Origin: Brevundimonas vesicularis
GTDB lineage: Bacteria; Pseudomonadota; Alphaproteobacteria; Caulobacterales; Caulobacteraceae
Direction: 5' to 3'
NCBI RefSeq assembly: GCF_027886425.1
Contig: NZ_CP115671.1
Coordinates: 124,001 to 188,000 of the forward strand
DNA length: 64,000 nt
Every line of letters starts with the position of its first letter. The first letter of the stretch is position 1. Positions 34,500-45,826 of the stretch are shown here, piece after piece. The translations under genes were made by a program, and so were the position numbers. Under the pieces are notes generated by a model. It saw only the letters and a list, made by a program, of their open reading frames with translations, did not search any database and was not told the origin of the DNA.

Positions 34500-36104
34500 A
34501 TGTCGCGTCTGCTCGCCTTCGTCTCCGCCGCCGCTCTTCTCGCCACGCCGGTCGCCGCCCAGTCGGTGGACCGCGTCGCCGTCAATGGCATCATCGATCA
34601 GGGGCTGAACCACAGCCAGGTGATGCAGACCGCCGCCTATCTGACCGACCGGATCGGCGGGCGGATGACCAACTCGCCCCAGATGCGCGAGGCCGAACGC
34701 TGGGCGCAACAGCAGTTCCGCGCCTACGGCCTGTCCGACGTGCGCGCCGAGGGTTTCGAGTTCGGCCGGGGCTGGTCCATCGTCCGCTCCAGCGCCCGCA
34801 TGACCGCGCCGCGCCCGCTGGATCTGCGCGCCATCCCGGTGGCCTGGACGCCCTCGACCAATGGCGTGATCAGCGGCGGCGTGATCGTGGCCCCGATCTC
34901 CAAGGTCGAGGATTTCGACAAATGGCGCGGCAAGCTGTCGGGCAAGATCGTCATGCTGTCTCAGCCGGGCACGGGATCGGAGCCGACCGAGCCGGCCTTC
35001 CGCCGCTGGACCAGCGCGGAGCTGGCCGAGCGCAACGTCTATAACCAGCCGCAGCATTCGCCGGCCGCCATCGAACGCTCGCTGAAGACCGTCAACTTCG
35101 CCAATCAGCTGGACGCCTTCCTGGCCGAGCAGGGCGCCCTGGCCTGGGTGCGGATTTCCCAGCGTGACGGCGGCCTGCTGCACGGCACGGGCTACACCTA
35201 TCAGGTCGGGGCCACGCCCAAGCTGGCGGGAATGGAGCTGGCGGCCGAGGATTATCGCCGTCTGGCGCGCCTCGCCCTGACCGACGCGCCGCCGACGCTG
35301 GAGCTGATGAGCGAGGTCCGCTTCCACGACGAGGACGTCAACGCCTACAACATCCTGGCCGACATCCCCGGCACGGCGCGCGGAACCGAATACGTGATGG
35401 CTGGCGCCCATCTGGACAGCTGGGTCGCCTCGGACGGCGCGGTCGACAACGCCGCCGGCAGCGCGGTGGTCATGGAGGCCGCCCGCATCCTGAAGGCGCT
35501 CAACGTCAAGCCAAAGCGCACCATCCGTTTCGCCCTGTGGAACGGCGAGGAGCAAGGCATCCTGGGCTCGCTGGCCTATGTCGACCGTCATCTGGCGACG
35601 CGCGCTGCGTCGAACGATCCGGCGCTGGCGGGCCTGCCGGACAACCGCACCTGGCGCAGCCGCTGGCCGATCGAGCCGCGCGCCGGCTATCGCGACCTGG
35701 TCGCCTATTTCAATCTGGACAACGGCTCGGGCAAGATCCGCGGCATCAACGCCGAGGGCAATGTCGCCGCCGCCCCGATCTTCCAGGAATGGCTGGCCCC
35801 CTTCGCCAGCATGGGCGCGACGACGGTCTCGCTGCGCAATTCGGGCGGCACCGACCACGTCTATATGCAGACCGTCGGCGTGCCGGGATATCAGTTCATC
35901 CAGGACCCGCTCGACTATTCCAGCCGCCTGCACCACACCAGCATCGACAGCTATGACCACCTGAAGGCCGAGGACCTGCGTCAGGCGGCCGTCATTCTGG
36001 CCAGTTTCCTGCTGAACGCCGCCAACCGCGACGAACCCCTGCCCCGCATGCCGCTGCCGACCCAGCCGACGCCGAGCGATCCGTTCGAATATCCGGCGGA
36101 CTGA
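34500..36104 (+). CDS. Secreted M28 family zinc peptidase
   Basis: A 534-residue peptidase with signal peptide MSRLLAFVSAAALLATPVAA (cleavage after AQS region), a PA-like insert at about 120-230 and the M28 core. Zinc ligands and catalytic residues are visible in GAHLDSW, GAVDNAAGSAVV, WNGEEQGILGS, NLDNGSG and GGTDHVYMQ. It resembles carboxypeptidase Q/glutamate carboxypeptidase-like M28 members. It is the intact relative of the interrupted M28 gene at 25760, though the two are not close in sequence. The start at 34500 places the signal peptide correctly. A palindromic repeat region follows. Confidence 0.9.
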   Translation: MSRLLAFVSAAALLATPVAAQSVDRVAVNGIIDQGLNHSQVMQTAAYLTDRIGGRMTNSPQMREAERWAQQQFRAYGLSDVRAEGFEFGRGWSIVRSSARMTAPRPLDLRAIPVAWTPSTNGVISGGVIVAPISKVEDFDKWRGKLSGKIVMLSQPGTGSEPTEPAFRRWTSAELAERNVYNQPQHSPAAIERSLKTVNFANQLDAFLAEQGALAWVRISQRDGGLLHGTGYTYQVGATPKLAGMELAAEDYRRLARLALTDAPPTLELMSEVRFHDEDVNAYNILADIPGTARGTEYVMAGAHLDSWVASDGAVDNAAGSAVVMEAARILKALNVKPKRTIRFALWNGEEQGILGSLAYVDRHLATRAASNDPALAGLPDNRTWRSRWPIEPRAGYRDLVAYFNLDNGSGKIRGINAEGNVAAAPIFQEWLAPFASMGATTVSLRNSGGTDHVYMQTVGVPGYQFIQDPLDYSSRLHHTSIDSYDHLKAEDLRQAAVILASFLLNAANRDEPLPRMPLPTQPTPSDPFEYPAD

Positions 36105-36111
36105 AAATGAC

Positions 36112-36265
36112 GACCCTCTCCCGTTGGGAGAGGGCTTGAGCACACGGCGGCGCAGCCGTCGTCCTTGTGCGAAAGGGTGAGGGTCGGCTGGTGCAATTTG
36201 GCCCACATCCGACCCTCATCCGGCCGGGCTCCGCCCGGCCACCTTCTCCCACCGGGAGAAGGGCT
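36112..36265. repeat. Palindromic intergenic repeat (CTCTCCC...GGGAGAG type)
   Basis: About 150 bases between the M28 gene and phaA made of nested inverted repeats: CCCTCTCCC/GGGAGAGGG at the left end (36113-36131), CGGCGGCG-type hairpin, AAGGGTGAGGGTCGG and its complement CCGACCCTCA further right, GGCCGGGC/GCCCGGCC, and CCTTCTCCC/GGGAGAAGG at the right end. No coding potential. Such elements are common between genes in Caulobacterales; here it may also end both convergent transcripts. Confidence 0.8.
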
Positions 36266-36272
36266 TAGAAAA

Positions 36273-37448
<1,176 letters not shown>

Positions 37449-37608
37449 GGGATTTCACTCTTTGGAGAATAACTCGGCGTGACCGTTTTGCCGCATTGCA
37501 GCGCGTTCGTCACCTGCGACGACATGGACGGGGCGCGATTCAGCCAATCGTCACCCTGTTGGCGCATTGTCGGGGAACGATAGAGGCGATCGACGGATTG
37601 GAAGGTCC

Positions 37609-38322
37609 ATGCTGCGCACGCTGAAACGTCTTGTCACCCACGTCTGCACGCCGGACGAGCTGGACATGATCGAGCACTATCCGACGCGCGCGGAAAAGCT
37701 GGCGGATCTGTGGGTCCACGTCGTCGGCCTGATGCTGGCGGCGGTCGGCGGCATCATTCTGGCGGGTCTGGCCGGGGTCTATGCGGGGATCGGCGGCGTG
37801 ATGGCGACCGCCATCTACGCTCTGTGCCTCGTCGGCATGCTGACAGCCTCGACCATCTACAACTGGACCAACCCCTGCGCCGCGCGGCCGGTGCTGCGGC
37901 GCCTGGACGAGGCGGCGATCTTTCTGATGATAGCCGGCAGCTACACCCCCTTCACCACCCAGCGGTTCGAGGGTCTGTGGGCCGTCGGCTTCACCACCCT
38001 GATCTGGACCCTGGCCTTCCTGGGCGCCGGGGTGAAGCTGTTCGCGCCGCGCATCTCGGACAAGTTCTGGAGCGGCGTCTACGTCGTCTTCGGCTGGCTG
38101 GCGGTCGCGGCCCTGAAGCCGATGGTCGAGACGGTGCATCCGATCGCTCTGGCCCTGCTGGTCATCGGCGGCCTGATCTACACCGCCGGGGTCTTCGTCT
38201 TCATCAGCCCGCGCGTAAAATTCCGCCGCGCCATCTGGCACGGCTTCGTCGTCATCGGGGCGACCGTGCATTGGACGGCGGTGCTGGTCGGCGTCGTGCT
38301 GGCCCCGGCGATGAGCCACTGA
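37609..38322 (+). CDS. Hemolysin III family (PAQR-like) membrane protein
   Basis: A 237-residue protein with seven predicted transmembrane helices. Family features are YPTRAEKLADLWVHVVG at the start, TASTIYNWTNP, DEAAIFLMIAGSYTPFTTQ, and a C-terminal IWHGFVVIGATVHWTAVL with the conserved His. These histidine/Asp/Ser positions form the metal site of PAQR/YqfA proteins. Despite the name, a haemolytic role is not proven for most members. The ATG at 37609 fits the family start. Divergent from phaA. Confidence 0.88.
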   Translation: MLRTLKRLVTHVCTPDELDMIEHYPTRAEKLADLWVHVVGLMLAAVGGIILAGLAGVYAGIGGVMATAIYALCLVGMLTASTIYNWTNPCAARPVLRRLDEAAIFLMIAGSYTPFTTQRFEGLWAVGFTTLIWTLAFLGAGVKLFAPRISDKFWSGVYVVFGWLAVAALKPMVETVHPIALALLVIGGLIYTAGVFVFISPRVKFRRAIWHGFVVIGATVHWTAVLVGVVLAPAMSH

Positions 38323-38412
38323 TCGACCGTCCGTTTCCGGCTGTTTCGCCCCCTCTGGCGCATCGCGTCGCAACGGAGGATAGTGACGCGTTGCAACATC
38401 GCGAGAACAAGC

Positions 38413-39042
38413 GTGGCTGACGAAAAGACCAAGGGTGGAAAGACCGGCGACAGCGCTCAGGTCGTCATCAAGAAGTATGCGAACCGCAGGCTCTACAACA
38501 CGCGGACCAGCGCCTATGTGACGCTGGAAGACCTGGCGACCATGGTGCGCGAGGGGACGGAATTCGTCGTCTATGACGCCAAGACCAACGACGACCTGAC
38601 CCGCCAGATCCTGACCCAGATCATCTTCGAGGAAGAGAGCCGGGGCGAGGCCTTGCTGCCGGTTCAGTTCCTGCGCCAGCTGATCGGCTTCTACGGCGGT
38701 CAGATGCAGGGCGTCCTGCCCTCCTATCTGGAGATGTCGTTGGCCAACTTCGGTCGCCAGCAGGAACAGTTCGCCAGTCAGATGGGCCGCGCCTTTGGAA
38801 CCGGCGCGGGTGCGACCCTGATGGAGGACGCCGCGCGCGCCAATATGGCGATGTTCGAGCGCGCCATGCAGATGTTCCCGGCCTTCACCTATCCCCGCGC
38901 CGAGCCGACGCCCGCCGCGTCGGACGAAAAGGCTGAACCGGCCCCGCCGCCCGAGGCGCCTGACGCCCTGGACGAGATGCGTCGCCAGATGGACGAGATG
39001 CGCCGTCAGATCGAGAAACTGGCGGGCGGCAAGGGCAAATGA
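38413..39042 (+). CDS. phaR: Polyhydroxyalkanoate synthesis regulator PhaR
   Basis: A 209-residue regulator that represses phasin and PHB synthesis genes and binds PHB granules. The N-terminal DNA-binding domain has VVIKKYANRRLYNTRTSAYV and LEDLATMVREGTEFVVYDAK, then a PHB accumulation domain with TRQILTQIIFEEE. The C-terminus is a Pro/Ala linker followed by a Met/Arg/Gln-rich helix with the repeat DEMRRQM. I prefer the GTG at 38413; another GTG at 38383 is preceded by GGAGGA but only three bases away. The stop overlaps the next start (ATGA). Confidence 0.9.
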   Translation: MADEKTKGGKTGDSAQVVIKKYANRRLYNTRTSAYVTLEDLATMVREGTEFVVYDAKTNDDLTRQILTQIIFEEESRGEALLPVQFLRQLIGFYGGQMQGVLPSYLEMSLANFGRQQEQFASQMGRAFGTGAGATLMEDAARANMAMFERAMQMFPAFTYPRAEPTPAASDEKAEPAPPPEAPDALDEMRRQMDEMRRQIEKLAGGKGK

Positions 39043-39392
39043 CCGACCGGATCCAGGCCGTCGGCGGACCGGACCGCGTGGATCGCCGCGAAGGCGAACG
39101 CCGCGAGCGCGAGCGGCGCGCCCGATCCGCCTCGCGCGCCCTGGTTCCCGTCGATGCGCCTGAGATCGTCGAGCCGCAACCAACCCCGGCAAGAGCTGCC
39201 GTCCTGCCGACGCCCGAGCCCGGCGCCGCCGCCTTCGTCGCCCAGCAAATGGGCCAGAGCGGGCAGAAGCGCGGCCTGCGCGGCGGCCCGCCGGTGCTGG
39301 ACGCGGCCCGCTCCGCCTACCTCGGAGCCGAATATTCCGGCGCGGCCGAGCGTCGTCCGAAAACGGGCAAGACCGCCAAGACCGACATCTGA
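39039..39392 (+). CDS. Hypothetical protein coupled to phaR
   Basis: A 117-residue protein of unknown function. The N-terminus is very rich in Arg and Glu (DRREGERRERERRAR, residues 15-29) and followed by a Pro-rich stretch; the C-terminal half has FVAQQMGQSGQKRGLRGGPP and ARSAYLGAEYSG, which look like the conserved part. No signal peptide or transmembrane segment. It overlaps the phaR stop by four bases, so the two are co-translated, hinting at a link to PHB or granule biology, but nothing in the sequence proves it. Confidence 0.7.
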   Translation: MTDRIQAVGGPDRVDRREGERRERERRARSASRALVPVDAPEIVEPQPTPARAAVLPTPEPGAAAFVAQQMGQSGQKRGLRGGPPVLDAARSAYLGAEYSGAAERRPKTGKTAKTDI

Positions 39393-39460
39393 GCTGACGC
39401 CGCTCGGGCGGCACGGGGTTTGCTGGGTGCGGGGCAGAACGCTCTCAGCCGGACCCGCTC

Positions 39461-39538
39461 ATGCCCGCCGTCTTCGCCCTCGCCGCCAAAGCCTTCGACG
39501 TGGCCGTCGTCGCCCTGATCTTCACGGCATTTTCGTGA
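39461..39538 (+). CDS. Possible 25-residue hydrophobic microprotein
   Basis: An ATG frame with only 25 residues (MPAVFALAAKAFDVAVVALI and five more), mostly hydrophobic and able to form one short membrane helix. No clear ribosome binding site precedes it and the codon sample is too small to judge. It is the only coding candidate in the 234-base gap between the phaR operon and the next gene. Confidence 0.25.
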   Translation: MPAVFALAAKAFDVAVVALIFTAFS

Positions 39539-39540
39539 GC

Positions 39541-39598
39541 GCTACCGCGCTTCGCGCTGCTTGAACGCGTGTTTCTTAGGGCCTACCGCGCTTCGCGC
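39541..39598. repeat. Direct repeat CTACCGCGCTTCGCG
   Basis: The 15-base sequence CTACCGCGCTTCGCG occurs twice, about 40 bases apart (near 39543 and 39583), in the gap before the small membrane-protein gene. Each copy includes the short hairpin GCGCTTCGCGC or GCGCGAAGCGC-like pairing. Function unknown. Confidence 0.6.
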
Positions 39599-39626
39599 GA
39601 CTTGAGGCCCAGTTCGCGCTTGGCAG

Positions 39627-40052
39627 TCACGCCCCGCCGAAATCGAAGTCCTTGCGCGACGCGATGATGGTCACGATGAACCCGGCCAGCACGTCCAGCA
39701 GGATCATGATCACGATCAGGAAGAAGGTCGAGGTCGCGAACCCGGGCAGCAGCAGGAACTCCACCAGCACGCCGATGAACAGGATCATCGACAGGGCGTG
39801 GTTGATGATGGCGATCCGCTGGCTGGAGGTGGACTTCACCAGCTCGAAGAACAGCAGGATCAGGCCCAGAAACAGGATCAGGTCGCCCGATCCGATCGAC
39901 CATTGCGCGCCCGAGGTCATGGTGACGGAAAACAGCGGATCGCGCAGCAGCACGTCCGCCTGCACCATCCCCGCCCCGCTCGGCGCGCCGAACAGCACCA
40001 CGATATTGTAGAGCACCACCGGGATCAGCAGCAGCGGAATGGCGAGCAGCAT
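39627..40052 (-). CDS. Hypothetical four-helix membrane protein
   Basis: A 141-residue protein with an N-terminal hydrophobic segment (MLLAIPLLLIPVVLYNIVVL) and three more at about 55-70, 85-105 and 108-128. A soluble loop with GAQWSIGSGD follows the first helix. The C-terminus RKDFDFGGA is cytoplasmic. Conserved in relatives but without a known function. ATG at 40052 places the first helix at the N-terminus; the frame extends 9 codons further upstream without support. Monocistronic, upstream of mvaB on the same strand order. Confidence 0.75.
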   Translation of the reverse strand: MLLAIPLLLIPVVLYNIVVLFGAPSGAGMVQADVLLRDPLFSVTMTSGAQWSIGSGDLILFLGLILLFFELVKSTSSQRIAIINHALSMILFIGVLVEFLLLPGFATSTFFLIVIMILLDVLAGFIVTIIASRKDFDFGGA

Positions 40053-40135
40053 GGACGGTCCTCTTCGCAGCCGGTCCAACGGCTACGCCTGTTCACCCTG
40101 ATTTAGCGCCGTTTGCGAAACGCCGCCACAAGGGT

Positions 40136-41050
40136 TCAGCGCTTGGGAAATCCGCCGGCCCGGCTGAGCGCCGACGGCGCCGGCCGGCCGATGGCCTCGC
40201 CTATCCAGCGCGCCGTCGCGATCAGGGCGTCCAGGTCATAGCTGGTCTCGAACCCGCCCCTCGCCAGCATATAGACCAGGTCCTCGGTGGCGATGTTTCC
40301 CGTAGCGCCGGGCGCGAACGGACAGCCGCCAATGCCGCCGACAGACGCGTCCAGCACGTCGATCCCCGCCTCGACGCCGGCATAGGCGTTGGCCAGGCCG
40401 GTGTTGCGGGTGTCGTGGAAGTGCAGGCGCAGGGTCGCGTCAGGCGCGGCCGCCCTGGCCGCCTCGACCTTTTTCGTCACCGCCCAGGGATCGCCCGCGC
40501 CGATGGTGTCGGCCAGCCCGATCTCGCCGACGCCCATCTCGGCGATGGCGCCAACCATGTCCGCGACCTGGTCGACGGACACCTCGCCATCGAACGGACA
40601 GCCCCAGACGCAGGAGACCATGGCCGACAACGACGGCGCGCCCTCGCTGGCTTCGGCGTTGTGCCGGCGGGCGACGATCTCGCCCAACATGGCCAGTTGA
40701 TCCTTAACCGCCAGGCCCTGGTTCTTCAGCCCGAAGCCCTCGGTGGCGGCGACCGAGACATTGACCTCGTCCACCCCGGTCGCCAGCGCCCGGTCATAGC
40801 CCTTGCCGTTCAACACGAGGCCGATGCGGCTGCGCCCCGCCTCGTGCGGCAGGGCGGTCATGACCTCTTCGGCGCCCGCCATCTGCGGCACATATTTGGG
40901 ATGGACGAAGGAGACGGCCTCGATCCGTTTCGCCCCCGCCTGCTCGAGCCGTCGCACCAGATCGGCGCGAACCGCAGGCTCAAGCACCGCCTTTTCGTTC
41001 TGCAGGCCATCGCGCGGCCCGACTTCCACGATCTGGATAAAGCGGCCCAT
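40136..41050 (-). CDS. mvaB: Hydroxymethylglutaryl-CoA lyase
   Basis: A 304-residue HMG-CoA lyase-like TIM-barrel enzyme that cleaves HMG-CoA to acetyl-CoA and acetoacetate in leucine breakdown. Motifs are VEVGPRDGLQNEKAVL at the N-terminus, SFVHPKYVPQMAGAEEV, the metal ligands in LHFHDTRNTGLANAYAGVEA and the active-site Cys in SVGGIGGCPFAPGATGNIAT. The start is ATG 41050 or, one codon upstream, GTG 41053; either overlaps the end of the glycosyltransferase gene upstream. No leucine-pathway neighbours are present, so the metabolic context is unclear. Confidence 0.9.
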   Translation of the reverse strand: MGRFIQIVEVGPRDGLQNEKAVLEPAVRADLVRRLEQAGAKRIEAVSFVHPKYVPQMAGAEEVMTALPHEAGRSRIGLVLNGKGYDRALATGVDEVNVSVAATEGFGLKNQGLAVKDQLAMLGEIVARRHNAEASEGAPSLSAMVSCVWGCPFDGEVSVDQVADMVGAIAEMGVGEIGLADTIGAGDPWAVTKKVEAARAAAPDATLRLHFHDTRNTGLANAYAGVEAGIDVLDASVGGIGGCPFAPGATGNIATEDLVYMLARGGFETSYDLDALIATARWIGEAIGRPAPSALSRAGGFPKR

Positions 41051-42744
41051 CACTCGGCTCCCGCTGCGGCGTTACCGTTCCCATTCCCGTTTCGGGGCGG
41101 CGGCGCATAGACGGTCAGGCTGACCGGATCGCCCGCCGAATAGTTGTAGCCGTTGACCATCCCGACCGCGCTACCGGACACGCCCAGACGCGCCGCAGCT
41201 GCACGGAAGGCGTCTGCGTCGCGTCCTTCGACGATGGCGGGCCGCCCTTCGGCCAGGGCCTCAGCCGCGCCCTGGGCGTCGGTCAGGTCGGTGTCGCGCC
41301 CGGTCAGGAAGACGAAGCTGGGTTCATGGAAGCCGGTGATCGCCACCGGCCCCGGCGTGCGGCCCTGACGCGGGTGCAGATCGGCCGCCTCCAGCGCCTT
41401 TTCAAGCTGGGGCGCGATGGCCAGGGGCCGCAGTTGGCGGATCGTGCCCGACAGAGCCGCGTGCGCCACGATCCCGAAGGCCAGCGAGGCCACCAGCGCT
41501 GCGACCGGCGCGCGGTTCAGCAGAAGGAAGCCGCCCATCGCCCCCGCCGCCAGCGCCATGACCACCGTCAGCGCCGCCCAGGTCTGGGCCGTTGAGGTGC
41601 CATAGACCGTCAGCCCATAGACGGTGATGCCGATGATCAGCAGGGCTGCGAACGCGCCCAGCGCCGCGCCGGTGATGCGCGAGACCTTGCCGATGGGCTG
41701 GGCCAGGGCCGCGGCCGCCAGCAGGGCCAGCGCCCCAAAGGTCGGCAGGGTGTAGTGCCAGAGCTTGGTCGGCGCCAGTTCGAACATCAGCCAGCCTGGG
41801 ACCAGCCAGCAGACCAGGAACCGGATCGCCGGCTCGGCGCGCCGGCTCCAGCCCGTCGAGACGGCGGTGGGCAACAACAGGGTCGAAGGGAAGAACAGCA
41901 AGGGCGCCAGCAGCACGTACATGCCGGGGAAGCCCGAATGGCTTTCGTGCGCGCCGGCGATCTTGGGCGCCAGGTCCCCGCCGATGGCCTCGCGCCAGAA
42001 GCCGCCGTCGGTGGCGATAGTGATGGCGATGGCCCACGGCCCGACCATCAGGGCGACCAGCGGCAGGCCCCAACCCCAGCCCAGGCGATAAAGCCATTTG
42101 ACGTTCCGATCCCAGATCGACAGGGCGATGATCGCCAGGGCCACGACCAGAAACCCGATCGGTCCCTTGATCAGGATCGACAGACCGATCCCGATCCAGA
42201 ACAACAGCTTGTGCAGCCGGATCGGTCGTTTGCCCGCCTTCGTCGCCATATAGATGCGCGCCAGCGCCGCCATGGCCAGGGTCGTCGCGCCGCACAGCAT
42301 GGCGTCGGTCTTGGCGATCCCGGCCTCGGTCGACAGCAGGAAGTTCGCCCCCATGATGGCCCCGCCGAAGAAGCCGACCCGACTGCCCAGCATGGCCGAG
42401 CCGGCCCAGGCCACGGCCCAGGCCGCCAGCATGGCGCCCAGCAGGGACGGGATGCGATAGGGCGCGATTTGGCGGTCCTCGACATCCGAGGTCAGGCCCA
42501 CGGCGATCGCCTGCATCCAGTAGATGCCGACCGGCTTCTTCCAGCGCGGCTCGTCCTGATAGCGGATGTCCACGTAGTCACCGCTTTCCAGCATCTGGGA
42601 CGTGGCCTGGGCGAACCGGCTTTCGTCGCGATCCAGCGGCGGCAGCAGCAGCAGGCCCGGCAGGCCGGCGATCAGCGTCAGCAGGGCCGCGAGAACCGGC
42701 CCGCGCCAGCCGGCGATGCGGCCATCCAGATCGAAAGTCTTCAT
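41050..42744 (-). CDS. GT39-type membrane glycosyltransferase (ArnT-like)
   Basis: A 564-residue protein with 11-13 transmembrane segments. Early residues contain LPPLDRDESRFAQATSQMLE and RYQDEPRWKKPVGIYWMQA, the periplasmic loop signature of ArnT/PMT-family transferases that move sugars from polyprenyl phosphate to lipid A or proteins. A periplasmic C-terminal domain follows the helices. The likely donor-making partner is the GT2 gene starting 77 bases away in the opposite direction. The acceptor is unknown. The last codons overlap the mvaB start. Confidence 0.86.
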   Translation of the reverse strand: MKTFDLDGRIAGWRGPVLAALLTLIAGLPGLLLLPPLDRDESRFAQATSQMLESGDYVDIRYQDEPRWKKPVGIYWMQAIAVGLTSDVEDRQIAPYRIPSLLGAMLAAWAVAWAGSAMLGSRVGFFGGAIMGANFLLSTEAGIAKTDAMLCGATTLAMAALARIYMATKAGKRPIRLHKLLFWIGIGLSILIKGPIGFLVVALAIIALSIWDRNVKWLYRLGWGWGLPLVALMVGPWAIAITIATDGGFWREAIGGDLAPKIAGAHESHSGFPGMYVLLAPLLFFPSTLLLPTAVSTGWSRRAEPAIRFLVCWLVPGWLMFELAPTKLWHYTLPTFGALALLAAAALAQPIGKVSRITGAALGAFAALLIIGITVYGLTVYGTSTAQTWAALTVVMALAAGAMGGFLLLNRAPVAALVASLAFGIVAHAALSGTIRQLRPLAIAPQLEKALEAADLHPRQGRTPGPVAITGFHEPSFVFLTGRDTDLTDAQGAAEALAEGRPAIVEGRDADAFRAAAARLGVSGSAVGMVNGYNYSAGDPVSLTVYAPPPRNGNGNGNAAAGAE

Positions 42745-42820
42745 TCCAGACTCCTTACACGGCGACTACGCCGTCGTCAGCCGTCTCCCCTAAGCTGTCG
42801 TTATCCTCTATGGAGCGCCG

Positions 42821-43549
42821 ATGAACCCCGAAACGCCCGAAATCTCCGTCGTCGTTCCCGTCCATGACGAGGCGGGCGCCGCCGTGCCCCTGGCGCGCGA
42901 GATCGCCGCCGCCTTCGCCGGCCGTTCGTACGAGATGATCTTCGTGGACGATGCGTCCAGGGACGCGACCTTGGCCGAGTTGAAGGCGGCCATGGCCGAA
43001 CTGCCAGCGCTCCGCCTGCTGGCCCACGGGACCAATGCGGGCCAGAGCCGGGCGGTTCGAACCGGCGTCTTGGCCGCGCGCGCGCCGGTCGTGGTGACGA
43101 TGGACGGCGACGGCCAGAACCCGCCGGCCGATGCGCCCCGCCTGGTCGATGCGCTTCTGGCCGCCCCCGGCGACGTGGGCCTGGTCGGCGGCCGTCGCGC
43201 CAAGCGTCAGGACACCGAGGCCAAACGCCAGGCCTCGATCTGGGCCAACCGCATCCGCCGCAAACTGCTGGGTGACGACGCCGACGACACCGGCTGCGGG
43301 CTGAAGGCTTTCCGCCGCGACGTCTTCCTGCGCCTGCCCTACTTCGATCACATCCACCGCTACCTGCCGGCGCTGATGATCCGCGAGGGGTTCAAGAACC
43401 AGTATCTCGACGTGGACCACCGCCACCGCGAGGTCGGCCGCTCGAAATACACCAACTGGGGCCGCCTGCGGGCGTCGGTCTCGGACCTTCTGGGCGTCAT
43501 GTGGCTGAAGACGCGGTCCCGTAAGCCGGGCGCGATTTCGGAGTTCTAG
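42821..43549 (+). CDS. GT2 family glycosyltransferase (polyprenyl-phosphate sugar synthase-like)
   Basis: A 242-residue glycosyltransferase of the dolichyl-phosphate mannose synthase/ArnC type. Seen are ISVVVPVHDEAGAAVPLARE at the N-terminus, MIFVDDASRDATLAELKAA with the nucleotide-sugar Asp, VVVTMDGDGQNPPAD with the DxD-like motif, and the acceptor region VGGRRAKRQD. Only short amphipathic or no C-terminal membrane segment is visible, unlike ArnC. It is divergent from the GT39 transferase, consistent with a two-enzyme sugar-transfer pathway via a polyprenyl carrier. Confidence 0.86.
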   Translation: MNPETPEISVVVPVHDEAGAAVPLAREIAAAFAGRSYEMIFVDDASRDATLAELKAAMAELPALRLLAHGTNAGQSRAVRTGVLAARAPVVVTMDGDGQNPPADAPRLVDALLAAPGDVGLVGGRRAKRQDTEAKRQASIWANRIRRKLLGDDADDTGCGLKAFRRDVFLRLPYFDHIHRYLPALMIREGFKNQYLDVDHRHREVGRSKYTNWGRLRASVSDLLGVMWLKTRSRKPGAISEF

Positions 43550-43554
43550 AACGC

Positions 43555-43695
43555 TGTCTCCTCCCCACCTCGTGGGGAGGTGGCGCGACGCCTCTTGGCG
43601 TCGTGACGGAGGGGCTGGCGCCGCACCTCCGACATCGGTGGGCCTTCAACAGCCCCTCCACCGCTCAGCGGTCCCCCTCCCCGCTTCGCAGAGAG
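43555..43695. repeat. Palindromic intergenic repeat (CCTCCCCAC...GTGGGGAGG type)
   Basis: About 140 bases with inverted repeats: CTCCCCAC/GTGGGGAG at 43561-43580, GCGACGCC/GGCGTCG, GGAGGGGC at 43612 paired with GCCCCTCC near 43652, and GCGGTCCCCCTCCCC at the right end. The same element, in reverse orientation, is at 57073-57226. It fills the gap between the GT2 gene and the groEL terminator. No coding potential. Confidence 0.82.
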
Positions 43696-43702
43696 GATAG
43701 GC

Positions 43703-43738
43703 AAACAAAAAGGGCGGGACCTTGCGGTCCCGCCCTTC
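43703..43738 (-). terminator. Terminator of groESL
   Basis: On the minus strand AGGGCGGGACC, loop GCAA, GGTCCCGCCCT forms a perfect 11-bp stem followed by TTTTTGTTT. It lies 28 bases past the groL stop codon. Confidence 0.93.
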
Positions 43739-43765
43739 TGCATTTCAGCGTCGGTCAGCTTGGAC

Positions 43766-45412
<1,647 letters not shown>

Positions 45413-45465
45413 GCGGGCAGCTCCTATCTATATGGATTAATTAAGGAACGTCGGACGTCGGGTGC

Positions 45466-45753
45466 TTAGGACAGCACGCCCAGGACGTCGGATTCCTTCA
45501 TGATGATCAGGTCTTCGCCGTCGATCTTCACTTCCGTACCCGACCACTTGCCGAACAGGATGCGGTCGCCGGCCTTCAGCTCAAGAGCATTGACCTTGCC
45601 TTGATCGTCACGGGCGCCAGGGCCGACGGAGACGATTTCGCCTTCCTGCGGCTTTTCCTTGGCGGTGTCGGGGATGATGATGCCACCCTTGGTCTTGGAT
45701 TCTTCTTCAACGCGCTTGACCAGCACGCGGTCGCCGAGCGGACGGAACGCCAT
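45466..45753 (-). CDS. groS: Co-chaperonin GroES
   Basis: A 95-residue co-chaperonin that caps GroEL. It starts MAFRPLGDRVLVKRVEEESK, with the mobile loop KTKGGIIIPDTAKEKPQEG at about 21-39, and ends with IMKESDVLGVLS. First gene of the groESL operon. A GGGAGAA binding site lies ahead of the ATG, and a CIRCE operator is 74 bases upstream of the start. Confidence 0.98.
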   Translation of the reverse strand: MAFRPLGDRVLVKRVEEESKTKGGIIIPDTAKEKPQEGEIVSVGPGARDDQGKVNALELKAGDRILFGKWSGTEVKIDGEDLIIMKESDVLGVLS

Positions 45754-45826
45754 CGGACTTCTCCCTGTAAAACCCCCGGATCGGGGCGTTTTTGAAACGG
45801 TGTGCGGCGCTCTCGCGATCGCCGTT

